Below, piece by piece: positions 17,560-25,588 of a stretch of DNA of 64,000 nucleotides. Source of the stretch: Exiguobacterium acetylicum DSM 20416 (GTDB lineage: Bacteria; Bacillota; Bacilli; Exiguobacteriales; Exiguobacteriaceae). The notes under the pieces were generated by a model that worked only from the letters and a program-made list of their open reading frames with translations, did no database searches and was not told the DNA's origin. A program made the translations under genes and the position numbers. Positions within the stretch are counted from its first letter, which is position 1. Every line of letters begins with the position of its first letter. The DNA lies in contig NZ_JNIR01000001.1 of NCBI RefSeq assembly GCF_000702605.1, positions 2,542,001 to 2,606,000 of the forward strand. The letters are read 5' to 3'.

Positions 17560-17933
17560 CGTGAGCCCTCCTCATAACGACGTGTGATGTCTTCCATTCG
17601 TTTACGGTTGACGCCCCAGTCGGAGTACCCGACACGTGATGCCGAACGGAAGTGAATCACCTGTGCGGCTTCATCGAAGTAAAATTCGACGTCATCCTTG
17701 AAGCGAAAGACTTTACTCGTGAAGATAGCGTGAATGTATGTTCCTTCTTCCTTGACGACTTTGACGCGGTCGAGGCTTTGAAGGATGCGTAAGAGTTGAA
17801 ACTTCGAATCTGCAAGCGTTCCTTTGAACGGGAGCGGTCGCATTTTCATTTCCTGTAGATCGGTTTGAGTAGATACCGCGTTCGGTTTTCCGGAGAGCGG
17901 TTGAAGCGTACCATTTGAAACACCAAGTGCCAT
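17556..17933 (-). CDS. DUF1499 family protein
   Basis: A 125-residue DUF1499 protein, recognised from FRFKDDVEFYFDEAAQVI, SASRVGYSDWGVNRKRMEDI and the short N-terminal LPCPF-like region (MRPLPFKG). The biochemical role is unknown. It is the first gene of a three-gene unit (DUF1499, flavoprotein, DUF420), joined by an ATGA overlap, so a link to redox or membrane biology is suggested but unproven. ATG 17933 has GAAACGGAGGAATCAGTC upstream, with GGAGG at good distance. Confidence 0.8.
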   Translation of the reverse strand: MALGVSNGTLQPLSGKPNAVSTQTDLQEMKMRPLPFKGTLADSKFQLLRILQSLDRVKVVKEEGTYIHAIFTSKVFRFKDDVEFYFDEAAQVIHFRSASRVGYSDWGVNRKRMEDITRRYEEGSR

Positions 17934-18026
17934 GACTGATTCCTCCGTTTCCTATCATCTGATCCATTTTGTACTATAATCCACTTAACTTTACCAGTTT
18001 CTGTTTCACTCTGCCCGTCTCAGTGT

Positions 18027-19412
18027 TTACGCTTTCGTGACAGGTAACAGAATCGTCGCAATGACGCCACCTTCCGGCTGATTATCAATGAATAGCTTGC
18101 CTTCATGTGCTTCGACGAGTTCTCGACAAATCGATAGTCCGAGCCCTGTTCCGCCCTTTCCTTTTTGCACTTGATAGAACTTTTCTGTGACGTGACGTAA
18201 GTGCTCTTTCGGAATGCCGGGACCTTCATCACTGAAGGAGAGGAACAACACACGCTCTGAACGAACGAGTCGAATGGTGATCGTGCCACCGACTGGAGAA
18301 AAGCGGATCGCATTATCAAGCAGGTTCAAGAAGACTTGTTTTAATCGGTTTTCGTCGTATAAACCAACGACTTGCGCCGGTAACTTCTGTACGATCTGGA
18401 CATTTTTTTCTTCTAGCTTTTGACGAAGTTGCGCCGTCACGGTCTCGATGATTTCTGTCAAATTGACTTCCTGACGATATAAGACGAGGCGACTCGTCTC
18501 GAGTTTTGAGAAATCGAGTAACTGCTCAACGAGCGAAATCAAACGCTCCGTCTCCGAATGAATGATGCCCATCCCAAGCGACGCCTCTTCCGGCAACTGA
18601 TCCTGTTCGACGAGTAACGTTTCACTCCAGCCTTTGATTGATGTCAGCGGTGTCCGCAATTCATGAGAAATACCAGAAATGAATTCATCTTTCAACGTTT
18701 CCTGCTGTTTGATCTGTTGCCCCATATAATTGATCGTCCGCGCTAATTCTCCAAGCTCGAACGAGTATTCCTCGTTCACCTTGACGTCGTAATGCTGTTT
18801 CGCGATTTGGTCCGATGCACCGATGACTTCTTGAATCGGTCGGACGATCGACGAGACGAGACGTGAGGAATAGATGAAGGCAAGTCCCCAAATTACTGTA
18901 CCCAGGAGGACGATCGCTAAACAAATTTCGATCACACGTCGGTCGATTCGCTCAAGCGACGTCGTATAACGAAGCGCTCCCGTCGTCTGACCGAACGACA
19001 CGACAGGTTCTGTTACTTCCAGTAAATGTTCTCCCGTTGTCTCATCGTCATATCGTTTCGTGACGGTCTGTCCCGCCCTTACTTGATTGACCGCCTCTCG
19101 CGTCAACTTCCGTTCTGAGATGAATCCAGTCGAAGAGTAACGCGGAATCCCTGTCGCATCCAACACTTCGATCTCAGCGTCTGGATAAGCGTAAGAGTCG
19201 AGTACATCATGGATCGTCGCTTCTGAATCGGCGTAATCATAAGCAAGACCGCTATTCACAAATAAGACAGCACTCGCATTCGCATGACGTTTCAAGACAT
19301 CCGTCGCCGTCACGTAGTAATAGTTATAGGTCACGAACGAGAGGATCCCGATGACGAGTAAGACTGTCACCGTGATAATCGTCATGAACCGCATCAATAT
19401 CTGGCGCTTCAT
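18027..19412 (-). CDS. Membrane sensor histidine kinase
   Basis: A 461-residue two-component sensor: membrane helix near residues 8-30, extracytoplasmic domain, second helix about 165-185, HAMP (SSIVRPIQEVIGASDQIA), HisKA SGISHELRTPLTS with His250, and HATPase boxes NLLDNAIRFS, DEGPGIP and GTGLGLSICREL. The input signal is unknown. It overlaps the cognate response regulator by 4 bases (ATGA), so both are one operon. It resembles Bacillus YkoH/PhoR-type kinases without being clearly orthologous. Confidence 0.92.
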   Translation of the reverse strand: MKRQILMRFMTIITVTVLLVIGILSFVTYNYYYVTATDVLKRHANASAVLFVNSGLAYDYADSEATIHDVLDSYAYPDAEIEVLDATGIPRYSSTGFISERKLTREAVNQVRAGQTVTKRYDDETTGEHLLEVTEPVVSFGQTTGALRYTTSLERIDRRVIEICLAIVLLGTVIWGLAFIYSSRLVSSIVRPIQEVIGASDQIAKQHYDVKVNEEYSFELGELARTINYMGQQIKQQETLKDEFISGISHELRTPLTSIKGWSETLLVEQDQLPEEASLGMGIIHSETERLISLVEQLLDFSKLETSRLVLYRQEVNLTEIIETVTAQLRQKLEEKNVQIVQKLPAQVVGLYDENRLKQVFLNLLDNAIRFSPVGGTITIRLVRSERVLFLSFSDEGPGIPKEHLRHVTEKFYQVQKGKGGTGLGLSICRELVEAHEGKLFIDNQPEGGVIATILLPVTKA

Positions 19413-20101
19413 TCTTCGTTACGCCACTTGTATCCATGTCCCCACAATGTTTCGATGAACTTCGGTTCCGCTGGATTCTCTTCGATTTTTTGACGAAGAC
19501 GGCGAATGTTGACATCAACCGTCTTCCGATCACCAAAGTAATTCTCACCCCATACCGCATCGAGTAACTCATCTCGCGACATGACTTGATCTTCGTTTTT
19601 GATGAAGTGGCAAAGTAAATCGTATTCAGTTGGCGTCACTTCGACGTCGACACCTTCTTTTTGGACGCGCTTCGCCCCTAAATCAATCCGGAACGGTCCA
19701 GAGACGAGTTCACGCGGCTGTTTCCGACGACGTAACGTCTCTACCCGTCGCAGGAGCGACTGGATGCGCGCGAGTAGCTCTGCTGGACTGAATGGCTTCG
19801 CGATGTAGTCGTCCGCGCCTACGCTCAGTCCCATGACTTTATCCTCTTCTCGTGTTCGTGCCGTCAGCATGATGATCCCGACGACCTCATCCTTTGCCCG
19901 CGCCTGTTCACAGACGGCAAAACCGTCGACTTCCGGCATCATGATATCGAGTAACAGAATATCGAAGGTTTGTTGATCAAACTGCGCAAGCGCTTCTTTC
20001 CCATTCTCCGCCTCGATGACATCATAGCCTGCCCGTTTCAAATTAATGACAATGAAACTGCGAATCGCATGTTCATCCTCGGCTACTAGTATTTTGGTCA
20101 T
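19409..20101 (-). CDS. OmpR-family response regulator
   Basis: A 230-residue regulator with an N-terminal receiver (acidic pocket ED at 8-9, phosphoacceptor Asp52 in LLLDIMMPE, Thr in MLTART, Lys in IAKPFSP) and a C-terminal winged helix (VTPTEYDLLCHF, DVNIRRLRQKIEENP, VWGENYF). It should be phosphorylated by the overlapping kinase and bind DNA as a dimer. Targets unknown; the lipoprotein gene upstream (starting 21381, ending 20122) is transcribed toward it, 20 bases away, and could be co-transcribed. Confidence 0.93.
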   Translation of the reverse strand: MTKILVAEDEHAIRSFIVINLKRAGYDVIEAENGKEALAQFDQQTFDILLLDIMMPEVDGFAVCEQARAKDEVVGIIMLTARTREEDKVMGLSVGADDYIAKPFSPAELLARIQSLLRRVETLRRRKQPRELVSGPFRIDLGAKRVQKEGVDVEVTPTEYDLLCHFIKNEDQVMSRDELLDAVWGENYFGDRKTVDVNIRRLRQKIEENPAEPKFIETLWGHGYKWRNEE

Positions 20102-20121
20102 TCTCTTCTCCCCCTGATTCT

Positions 20122-21381
20122 TTATTCCACGAGTGTGACACGATTGACGAACACTTCATAATCCTTCGTCGCATCAATCACATAGACATAATCGATACCT
20201 TCTTTGATTTTTCTTTTTTGATCATTGGCAATGTATTGATTCTTCGGAATGACCTCTAATTCGAAATCAATCTGCTTCGTTTCCCGATTGATGAACCGAA
20301 CACGATTTTCGCGTTTTTCGATCGTTTCACGCGTCGCCCAGTTGGCAGGGAACCGCATGACGAAATTGTATTCTTGATCGATGTATTGCTCTTCTCGCAG
20401 TTCGAACCCGCTCTCGAGAAATGGCGGATTATCTGACCCATTCCATGTGTAGTATGCCGTGATGCGTGGTTTCGGTTCTCCTTCACGCCCTTTACTACCT
20501 TCTGGCGTATATTGATGACCAAACTCGACGATTCCGTCTTGATCGACATCTTTCGGGAAGGTGTACATCGGTTCGACGATCTCGTCGACCTGACCGAAAC
20601 GGATCTGTTCCAACGTATCGTTCGCTAAGCGGAATAATGCAATGTGCATTTTTGCATCGCGTGTATACGAGACGATCAAGCCTTTATTCCGAGCAGCATT
20701 GATCGTATCGACTTCAAATAAATCATGTTCTGCGAATAAATCGCCATCCTGCGTTGAAAGTGTCGTCTCTTGGTGCTCTTTCGACAGGATGTCTTTATAA
20801 TAAATCAAACGAGACGGACTGCCCTTTTGCAGAAGCACCATATCCCGCTCTCGATCTTGATTCAAATCAGCTACCGACAGACGATCATACCGATCGACTT
20901 TCGTGACGTCTCGTTGCTTCGATAATAACTGCTCAATGATGTATAACGTATTTTCACCATAACTGGTAATACCGATGACCAGGTGGTTTTGTTTATGTCG
21001 TGCGTCAGTTATGACTTCGAGTCGATCGATGGCTCGACCGTCAGCTACCGTCTGTCGCGCCACGAGTCGCCATTTTTCGCCTTGTCGTTCATGGACGAGA
21101 AGATGAATCGTGAAGCGCCCGTCCTGCTCGCTGCGGTAGAAGGTGATCGCCTCATCTTTACCGTTTCGATCTAAATCGATCAGTTCGTATAGGCGTGATA
21201 CCGCTTGATTTCGTGGTGCCACGATTTCTGCCTGTTTCGGCAAATCGCGGTCAATCCGTTCTTTCAACGACTGCTCCCATGCCGGAAGGGACGGATGTTC
21301 GAGTAGAGAGGCAGGATGCGGAAACATCGTACTACAACCTGCTAATAATAGACTTGATATGACTATGAAGAGATATTTCAT
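20122..21381 (-). CDS. Lipoprotein with calcium-type FG-GAP-like repeats
   Basis: A 419-residue predicted lipoprotein. The signal peptide MKYLFIVISSLLLAGC ends in a lipobox with Cys16. The body contains repeated Asp-rich turns of FG-GAP/VCBS type (DLDRNGKDEAITFY, DLNQDRERDMVLL, DVDQDGIVEFGHQ), suggesting a beta-propeller at the outer face of the membrane. The frame is open 91 codons further up, into the divergent HAD gene, but the signal peptide plus GGAAAGGA fix the start at 21381. Function unknown; it may be co-transcribed with the two-component genes 20 bases downstream. Confidence 0.75.
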   Translation of the reverse strand: MKYLFIVISSLLLAGCSTMFPHPASLLEHPSLPAWEQSLKERIDRDLPKQAEIVAPRNQAVSRLYELIDLDRNGKDEAITFYRSEQDGRFTIHLLVHERQGEKWRLVARQTVADGRAIDRLEVITDARHKQNHLVIGITSYGENTLYIIEQLLSKQRDVTKVDRYDRLSVADLNQDRERDMVLLQKGSPSRLIYYKDILSKEHQETTLSTQDGDLFAEHDLFEVDTINAARNKGLIVSYTRDAKMHIALFRLANDTLEQIRFGQVDEIVEPMYTFPKDVDQDGIVEFGHQYTPEGSKGREGEPKPRITAYYTWNGSDNPPFLESGFELREEQYIDQEYNFVMRFPANWATRETIEKRENRVRFINRETKQIDFELEVIPKNQYIANDQKRKIKEGIDYVYVIDATKDYEVFVNRVTLVE

Positions 21382-21505
21382 AAAGTTGGAATCCTTTCCG
21401 TACGGGCTCTGTTTCCACTTTATCATACTCTCTTCGAGGAGAGTATATTGTCGAACGGGGTACAAGTTGTTACGATATACAGATAATTGAAAGGGGTTTG
21501 AATGT

Positions 21506-22336
21506 ATGACATATAAAATGATTGTTCTCGATTTAGATGATACCTTGTTGACAAGTGACCATACGATTTCACCACGTACGAAAGAAGCTTTACTCGCTGC
21601 GCAACGTCGCGGGAAGAAGGTTGTGCTCGCTAGCGGTCGTCCGACTTTTGCCATGCTCGATCTCGCAAAAGAACTAGAACTCGCACGCTATGGAAGTTAC
21701 ATCCTAAGCTTCAATGGCGCGTCCATCATCGATTGTAAAACGAACGAGTCGCTCTTCCTCAGCACGCTTTCCCCGGAGACGGTCCACCGTCTCGACGATT
21801 TAAGTAAACGGGAGGGTGTCTACATCCACACGTATGTCGGACATGAGATCCTGACAGAGGAACCGAATGAATATACGACGCTCGAAGGACAATTGACAGG
21901 CATGGAGGTCATTCCTGTCGCTGATTTTAAAGCAGCGATTCAAACACCTGTCGTCAAGTGTTTAATGATGGCAGAAGAGACGCACCTTGCGCGCGTCGAA
22001 CAGACGCTTCAACAGGAACTTGCGGGTGAACTCGCGGTAGCTCGCTCGAAGCCATTTTTCCTTGAATTCACAGAAGATGGTGTGACAAAAGGCACAAGCC
22101 TTGCCTTACTGTCTGAAAAACTGGGAATCGCTCAAGAAGAAGTCATTGCTTGTGGAGACGGCAACAACGATCTATCGATGATCGAATGGGCAGGTCTTGG
22201 CGTCGCGATGGCGAACGCAGCCGATACCGTCAAAGAAAAAGCACAGTATATGACTGCTTCGAACGATGAAGATGGTGTTGCTCTCGTCGTCGAAAAGTTC
22301 ATGATGGATGAAGAACCAACCGTTTCAAGCCGTTAA
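21506..22336 (+). CDS. Cof-type HAD-IIB phosphatase
   Basis: A 276-residue HAD-superfamily hydrolase of the Cof/YidA type, which dephosphorylate sugar phosphates, nucleotides or flavin precursors. Motif I is LDLDDTLL (nucleophile Asp10), motif II LASGRP, motif III Lys with GVTKGTSLALL, motif IV GDGNNDLSM, with the large C2 cap between. AAGGGG precedes ATG 21506. Monocistronic; substrate not predictable. Confidence 0.9.
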   Translation: MTYKMIVLDLDDTLLTSDHTISPRTKEALLAAQRRGKKVVLASGRPTFAMLDLAKELELARYGSYILSFNGASIIDCKTNESLFLSTLSPETVHRLDDLSKREGVYIHTYVGHEILTEEPNEYTTLEGQLTGMEVIPVADFKAAIQTPVVKCLMMAEETHLARVEQTLQQELAGELAVARSKPFFLEFTEDGVTKGTSLALLSEKLGIAQEEVIACGDGNNDLSMIEWAGLGVAMANAADTVKEKAQYMTASNDEDGVALVVEKFMMDEEPTVSSR

Positions 22337-22343
22337 TTAACTC

Positions 22344-22384
22344 AAAAAGCGTGTGTTCCGCATTCAACGGAACACACGCTTTTG
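22344..22384. terminator. Bidirectional terminator between HAD and ung
   Basis: AAAAAGCGTGTGTTCCG pairs with CGGAACACACGCTTTT. Confidence 0.88.
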
Positions 22385-22386
22385 AT

Positions 22387-23046
22387 TTACGACAAACACC
22401 AGTCGATCGGTTCTCTCCCCTGCTCTTTGAGCCAGGCATTCGTCTGTGAATACGGTTTACTACCGAAAAATCCACGACTCGCTGATAAAGGGCTCGGATG
22501 AACGGCTTCAAGAACAAGATGACGATCCGTATCGATCAGCGCTTTTTTACTCTTCGCGTGATTCCCCCAGAGGATGAACACGATCGGTTGTGTCTGTGTT
22601 CCTAATACTTCGATGACCCGATCCGTGAACTGTGCCCAACCTTTTTTAGCATGGGATCCTGCTTTCCCCTCCTCAACCGTAAGCGACGTATTGAGTAAGA
22701 ATACTCCTTGCTGAGACCATGCTTCGAGATTTCCGGATGTCGGTACCGGACAACCGATATCCGCGACGAGTTCTTTATACATGTTTCGAAGGGACGGAGG
22801 AATCGGAACTCCGTCATGGACGGAAAAGCTGAGTCCATTCGCCTGTCGCGGACCATGATAAGGATCTTGCCCTAAAATGACGCACCGGACATCTTCTGGC
22901 GCGACCGCATCAAACGCATGAAAGATCCGGTCCTTCGGAGGATAGACAGTCGTCGTTTGATAGGCTTCCTTCAAAAAAGCCCACAGTTCTTGAAAGTAGG
23001 GTTTTTCCTTTTCTTCTTTTAACACGGTTTGCCAAGATGGATGCAT
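22387..23046 (-). CDS. ung: Uracil-DNA glycosylase
   Basis: A 219-residue family-1 UDG that removes uracil from DNA, starting base-excision repair. The water-activating Asp61 is in GQDPYHGP, the uracil-recognition and leucine-loop segments are FILWGNHA and HPSPLSASRGFFG, and the C-terminus PIDWCL is typical. I start at ATG 23046 (AAAGGAG 9 bases upstream); an earlier in-frame start adds nine residues not found in the family. Confidence 0.96.
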   Translation of the reverse strand: MHPSWQTVLKEEKEKPYFQELWAFLKEAYQTTTVYPPKDRIFHAFDAVAPEDVRCVILGQDPYHGPRQANGLSFSVHDGVPIPPSLRNMYKELVADIGCPVPTSGNLEAWSQQGVFLLNTSLTVEEGKAGSHAKKGWAQFTDRVIEVLGTQTQPIVFILWGNHAKSKKALIDTDRHLVLEAVHPSPLSASRGFFGSKPYSQTNAWLKEQGREPIDWCLS

Positions 23047-23126
23047 GTGAATCCGCTCCTTTTTCAGCCTCAAGTCGCTGTTCGTCCGTCTTGATTCTGC
23101 TATGATGGATGATGAGGTGGAAAACT

Positions 23127-23852
23127 ATGATTCAGACAAAACAATTATTCGGACTACCATTCGTCGATTCGGCACCTTCGCAATGGTATACCCATATTAA
23201 AACAATCTTACACGACCGCGGAAAAGCCTTTCTTGTCACCGCAAATCCAGAGCTCGTATTGCGTGCATTGCGTGAACCTTCCTACGAAGCCATTTTACGA
23301 CGGGCGACGTTCATCACACCAGACGGAATCGGTGTGACCGCTGCCAGTAAACGGATGGGAGCACCGCTCACTGCGACATTGCCAGGAATCGAGACCGCAC
23401 GTGAACTATTGCGGACGGCAGACGCACTCGAGAAGCGTGTCTTTTTACTCGGTGGACGCCCGGAAGTTATGAAATCGCTGATCCGTCAGTTATCGATTCG
23501 TTTTCCGAACATCCACTTCGTTGGAACGTTTCATGGTTTTGGAAAGACAGAAGAAGCAACGAAAGCCATTACAGAAGCAGACGCTGATCTTGTTCTCGTC
23601 GCGCTAGGTGCGCCAAAACAGGAAGAATGGATTGCTTCCATCTATGATCAAGTCGATCACGGCATCTTCATCGGTGTTGGTGGTGCGTTCGACGTCTGGT
23701 CAGGACATAGTAAACGTGCGCCTAAATTATTCCGTCGCTTCAAGCTAGAGTGGCTCTATCGTATCTCGACGCACCCTCGTGGATTCGAGAAACTCAAGGA
23801 TTTGTTACTTTTCCTGACGCTCGTGCTTCGTAAAAAATCAACGCTCTCTTGA
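23127..23852 (+). CDS. tagA: WecG/TagA/CpsF family glycosyltransferase
   Basis: A 241-residue GT26 enzyme, which adds N-acetylmannosaminyl (or related) sugar to undecaprenyl-PP-GlcNAc at the membrane face, the first committed step of wall teichoic acid linkage-unit synthesis. Visible motifs: TANPELVLRAL, the catalytic TPDGIGV (Asp), GAPKQEEW, GVGGAFDVWSG and the membrane-association tail RFKLEWLYRISTHPR. ATG 23127 has GAGGTGG at proper distance. No other teichoic acid genes are adjacent, so the exact polymer is inferred from the family. Confidence 0.87.
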   Translation: MIQTKQLFGLPFVDSAPSQWYTHIKTILHDRGKAFLVTANPELVLRALREPSYEAILRRATFITPDGIGVTAASKRMGAPLTATLPGIETARELLRTADALEKRVFLLGGRPEVMKSLIRQLSIRFPNIHFVGTFHGFGKTEEATKAITEADADLVLVALGAPKQEEWIASIYDQVDHGIFIGVGGAFDVWSGHSKRAPKLFRRFKLEWLYRISTHPRGFEKLKDLLLFLTLVLRKKSTLS

Positions 23853-23860
23853 GAGCACAC

Positions 23861-23892
23861 AAAAAGGCTCCCGACACGGCGGGAGCCTTTTC
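23861..23892. terminator. Bidirectional terminator between tagA and azoR
   Basis: AAAAAGGCTCCCG pairs with CGGGAGCCTTTT. Confidence 0.88.
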
Positions 23893-23902
23893 TACGCTTA
23901 TC

Positions 23903-24535
23903 TTATGCGTTGACAGTCGAGAATGAACGACCGAGTTCTTTCGCTTTAGCGATTGCTGCTTCTTTGATTTCTTCTGCTTTTTCTGGGTTCATTGCCATAC
24001 CTTCGATGAAGAGTGCATCGTAGTCTGTTACACCAGTGAAAGCAAGTGCTTGACGGAGGTAGTCATCACCGAAGTTGAGACCAGATCCTGTGTAGACGCC
24101 GCCTGTTGCTTGGATGTGGAGTGCTTTTTTGCCTTCCATCAAACCTTTTGGACCTTCTGCAGTGTAAGCGAATGTTTTACCTGCAAGAAGAACGCTGTCG
24201 ATGTACATTTTGAGACGTGCTGGGAAAGAGAAGTTCCACATTGGTGTGACGAAGACATACTCATCTGCTTCCATGTATTGCTCGAGATGTTTTGTCATCG
24301 TACCAACTTTTGCGATCTCCACTTCTGTTAATTCTTCGCCAGTTGCGAATTTGCCCCATGCGCTTAACACGTCTGTGTCGATTTCTTGGACTGTTTCGTT
24401 ATATAGATCAAGAACTTCTACTTCAGCTGAAGGATTCGCTGCTTTGTAGCTTTCGAGGAATGCTTCGCCGACTTGAAGGCTGAAAGAGTGTTCTGTAGCT
24501 TTCGGGTTAACAGTTACATAAAGTAATTTAGTCAT
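23903..24535 (-). CDS. azoR: FMN-dependent NADH:quinone oxidoreductase / azoreductase
   Basis: A 210-residue flavodoxin-fold enzyme of the AzoR family; it reduces quinones and azo dyes with NADH in two-electron steps, protecting against electrophile stress. Motifs include the N-terminal FMN phosphate loop (VNPKATEHSFS), the flavin/substrate segment VTPMWNFSFPARLKMYIDS (19 residues) and ATGGVYTG. A good promoter (TTGACA-17-TATGTT) lies upstream. The neighbouring MhqR-type regulator and the MhqR-like operator before the dioxygenase at 59 kb put it in a likely quinone-stress regulon. Confidence 0.93.
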   Translation of the reverse strand: MTKLLYVTVNPKATEHSFSLQVGEAFLESYKAANPSAEVEVLDLYNETVQEIDTDVLSAWGKFATGEELTEVEIAKVGTMTKHLEQYMEADEYVFVTPMWNFSFPARLKMYIDSVLLAGKTFAYTAEGPKGLMEGKKALHIQATGGVYTGSGLNFGDDYLRQALAFTGVTDYDALFIEGMAMNPEKAEEIKEAAIAKAKELGRSFSTVNA

Positions 24536-24575
24536 TATTATTTCTCCCTTTTATTTAAAGTAAATTCTGTAACTA

Positions 24576-24604
24576 AACATACCAACCACCTTTTCGTTTG
24601 TCAA
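24576..24604 (-). promoter_or_regulatory. SigmaA promoter of azoR
   Basis: On the minus strand TTGACA (24604-24599), 17 bp, TATGTT (24581-24576). Confidence 0.75.
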
Positions 24605-24623
24605 TTAGTTTGACTTCTTAACG

Positions 24624-24656
24624 AATAAAAAAAAGCCCAAGTCCGTGACTTGAGCT
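24624..24656 (-). terminator. Terminator of mhqR
   Basis: On the minus strand AAGCTCAAGTC-ACG-GACTTGGGCTT followed by a T8 run; separates mhqR from azoR. Confidence 0.8.
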
Positions 24657-24681
24657 TGCTTGATCTTATAAGTGCTAATTC

Positions 24682-25140
24682 TTACACATTTTCGAGCGGC
24701 GTATAATGTTCGGCTCGTAAACCGATTCGTTTTAACTGATCAATCAATTGTTCCTTTTCAGAAACCGACAAATCCTTGAATAGGTCTGCTAAAAAGGCTT
24801 CGTGTTTCGGGAATGTCTCTTCCATTAGTTCGCGCCCAGCTTCGGTTAATGTCCCAAACGTGACACGACGATCCGTCGCACATGATTTTCGCGCAATCAA
24901 CCCACGCTTTTCAAGTTTATCCACGACATACGTCACACTTCCGCTCGTTAATAGAATTTTATCGCCAATTTGTTGTAGAGGCGTGTCCCCTTTGTGGTAC
25001 AGCAATTCCAGAACGCCGAATTCCGATAAATTCAACTGATGTGTTTTGATGTCTGCCTTCACTTGCTCCGTCACCGCATGCATCGTCCGAGATAGAACAA
25101 CGAGCATTTTCAATGCCAGCTTCGAGTCTGTCGATTCCAT
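24682..25140 (-). CDS. mhqR: MarR-family regulator, MhqR-like
   Basis: A 152-residue winged-helix dimer of the MarR family. The core LQQIGDKILLTSGSVTYVVD and DKLEKRGLIARKSCATDRR match, by memory, the MhqR (YkvE) repressor of B. subtilis, which controls quinone-inducible dioxygenases and azoreductases. One Cys is present (CATDRR). It precedes azoR but is separated by a terminator. Its own promoter (TTGACC-17-TATGAT) contains an inverted repeat TAGAC-N6-GTCTA. An MhqR-type 18-bp palindrome is found elsewhere in this window (59432-59449), supporting the assignment. Orthology is inferred. Confidence 0.8.
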   Translation of the reverse strand: MESTDSKLALKMLVVLSRTMHAVTEQVKADIKTHQLNLSEFGVLELLYHKGDTPLQQIGDKILLTSGSVTYVVDKLEKRGLIARKSCATDRRVTFGTLTEAGRELMEETFPKHEAFLADLFKDLSVSEKEQLIDQLKRIGLRAEHYTPLENV

Positions 25141-25175
25141 TTTACGTTCGCCCCTCTTTGTGTTGTATCGTCACA

Positions 25176-25204
25176 ATCATAGACTTCTTTGTCTACCTGG
25201 TCAA
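25176..25204 (-). promoter_or_regulatory. mhqR promoter with internal inverted repeat
   Basis: Minus-strand TTGACC (25204-25199), 17 bp, TATGAT (25181-25176). TAGAC-N6-GTCTA (25180-25195) lies between the boxes and could be an operator. Confidence 0.6.
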
Positions 25205-25255
25205 TTCTTGCTGAATTTTTCCAATCGATTCGCTGCGTAAAAATAGTTCTTGCCG

Positions 25256-25269
25256 TGAAACGCGTTTCA
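25256..25269. promoter_or_regulatory. 14-bp palindrome before the LacI-family operon
   Basis: TGAAACGCGTTTCA, a perfect palindrome 42 bases upstream of the start codon at 25311; a candidate site for the LacI-type regulator encoded two genes on. Its centre is GC, unlike the usual CG of LacI-family operators. Confidence 0.4.
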
Positions 25270-25310
25270 TAGCCTATCGTCTTGATATACACTAAAAAGG
25301 AGGTAATATC

Positions 25311-25571
25311 ATGTCGATTCATACACGATTAATCCAGCTGTTTAAACGAAATGTTGCTTTTGAGTGGGCCATCGAACAATTGCATACACCAGCAGGCTAT
25401 TATTTGTGTCAGCACACGTTGGTCGATCAATACCCTGATTTGTCTCCTCAAGAAAAAACGCGACTGCTCTCAAAAATCAATGAACTGGCTGAGCAGACAG
25501 CTCCATTTTCGGCTCCCGTCTCTCGACAGGATTGGCGCCGACTTGAACGACGATTATCTCGTAAGATGTAA
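25311..25571 (+). CDS. Small hypothetical protein
   Basis: An 86-residue basic, helical protein (RLIQLFKRNVAFEWAIEQL near the start; RRLERRLSRKM at the end) without a motif I recognise. It has a very strong ribosome site, AAAAAGGAGG. It is 17 bases upstream of a LacI-family regulator and probably co-transcribed with it. Confidence 0.65.
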   Translation: MSIHTRLIQLFKRNVAFEWAIEQLHTPAGYYLCQHTLVDQYPDLSPQEKTRLLSKINELAEQTAPFSAPVSRQDWRRLERRLSRKM

Positions 25572-25588
25572 TCCAGGAGGGATGCGCG

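Noticed and set aside
21382-21654. N-terminal extension of the lipoprotein gene into the HAD gene
   Set aside because: It would bury the signal peptide and lipobox inside the protein and overlap the divergent gene.
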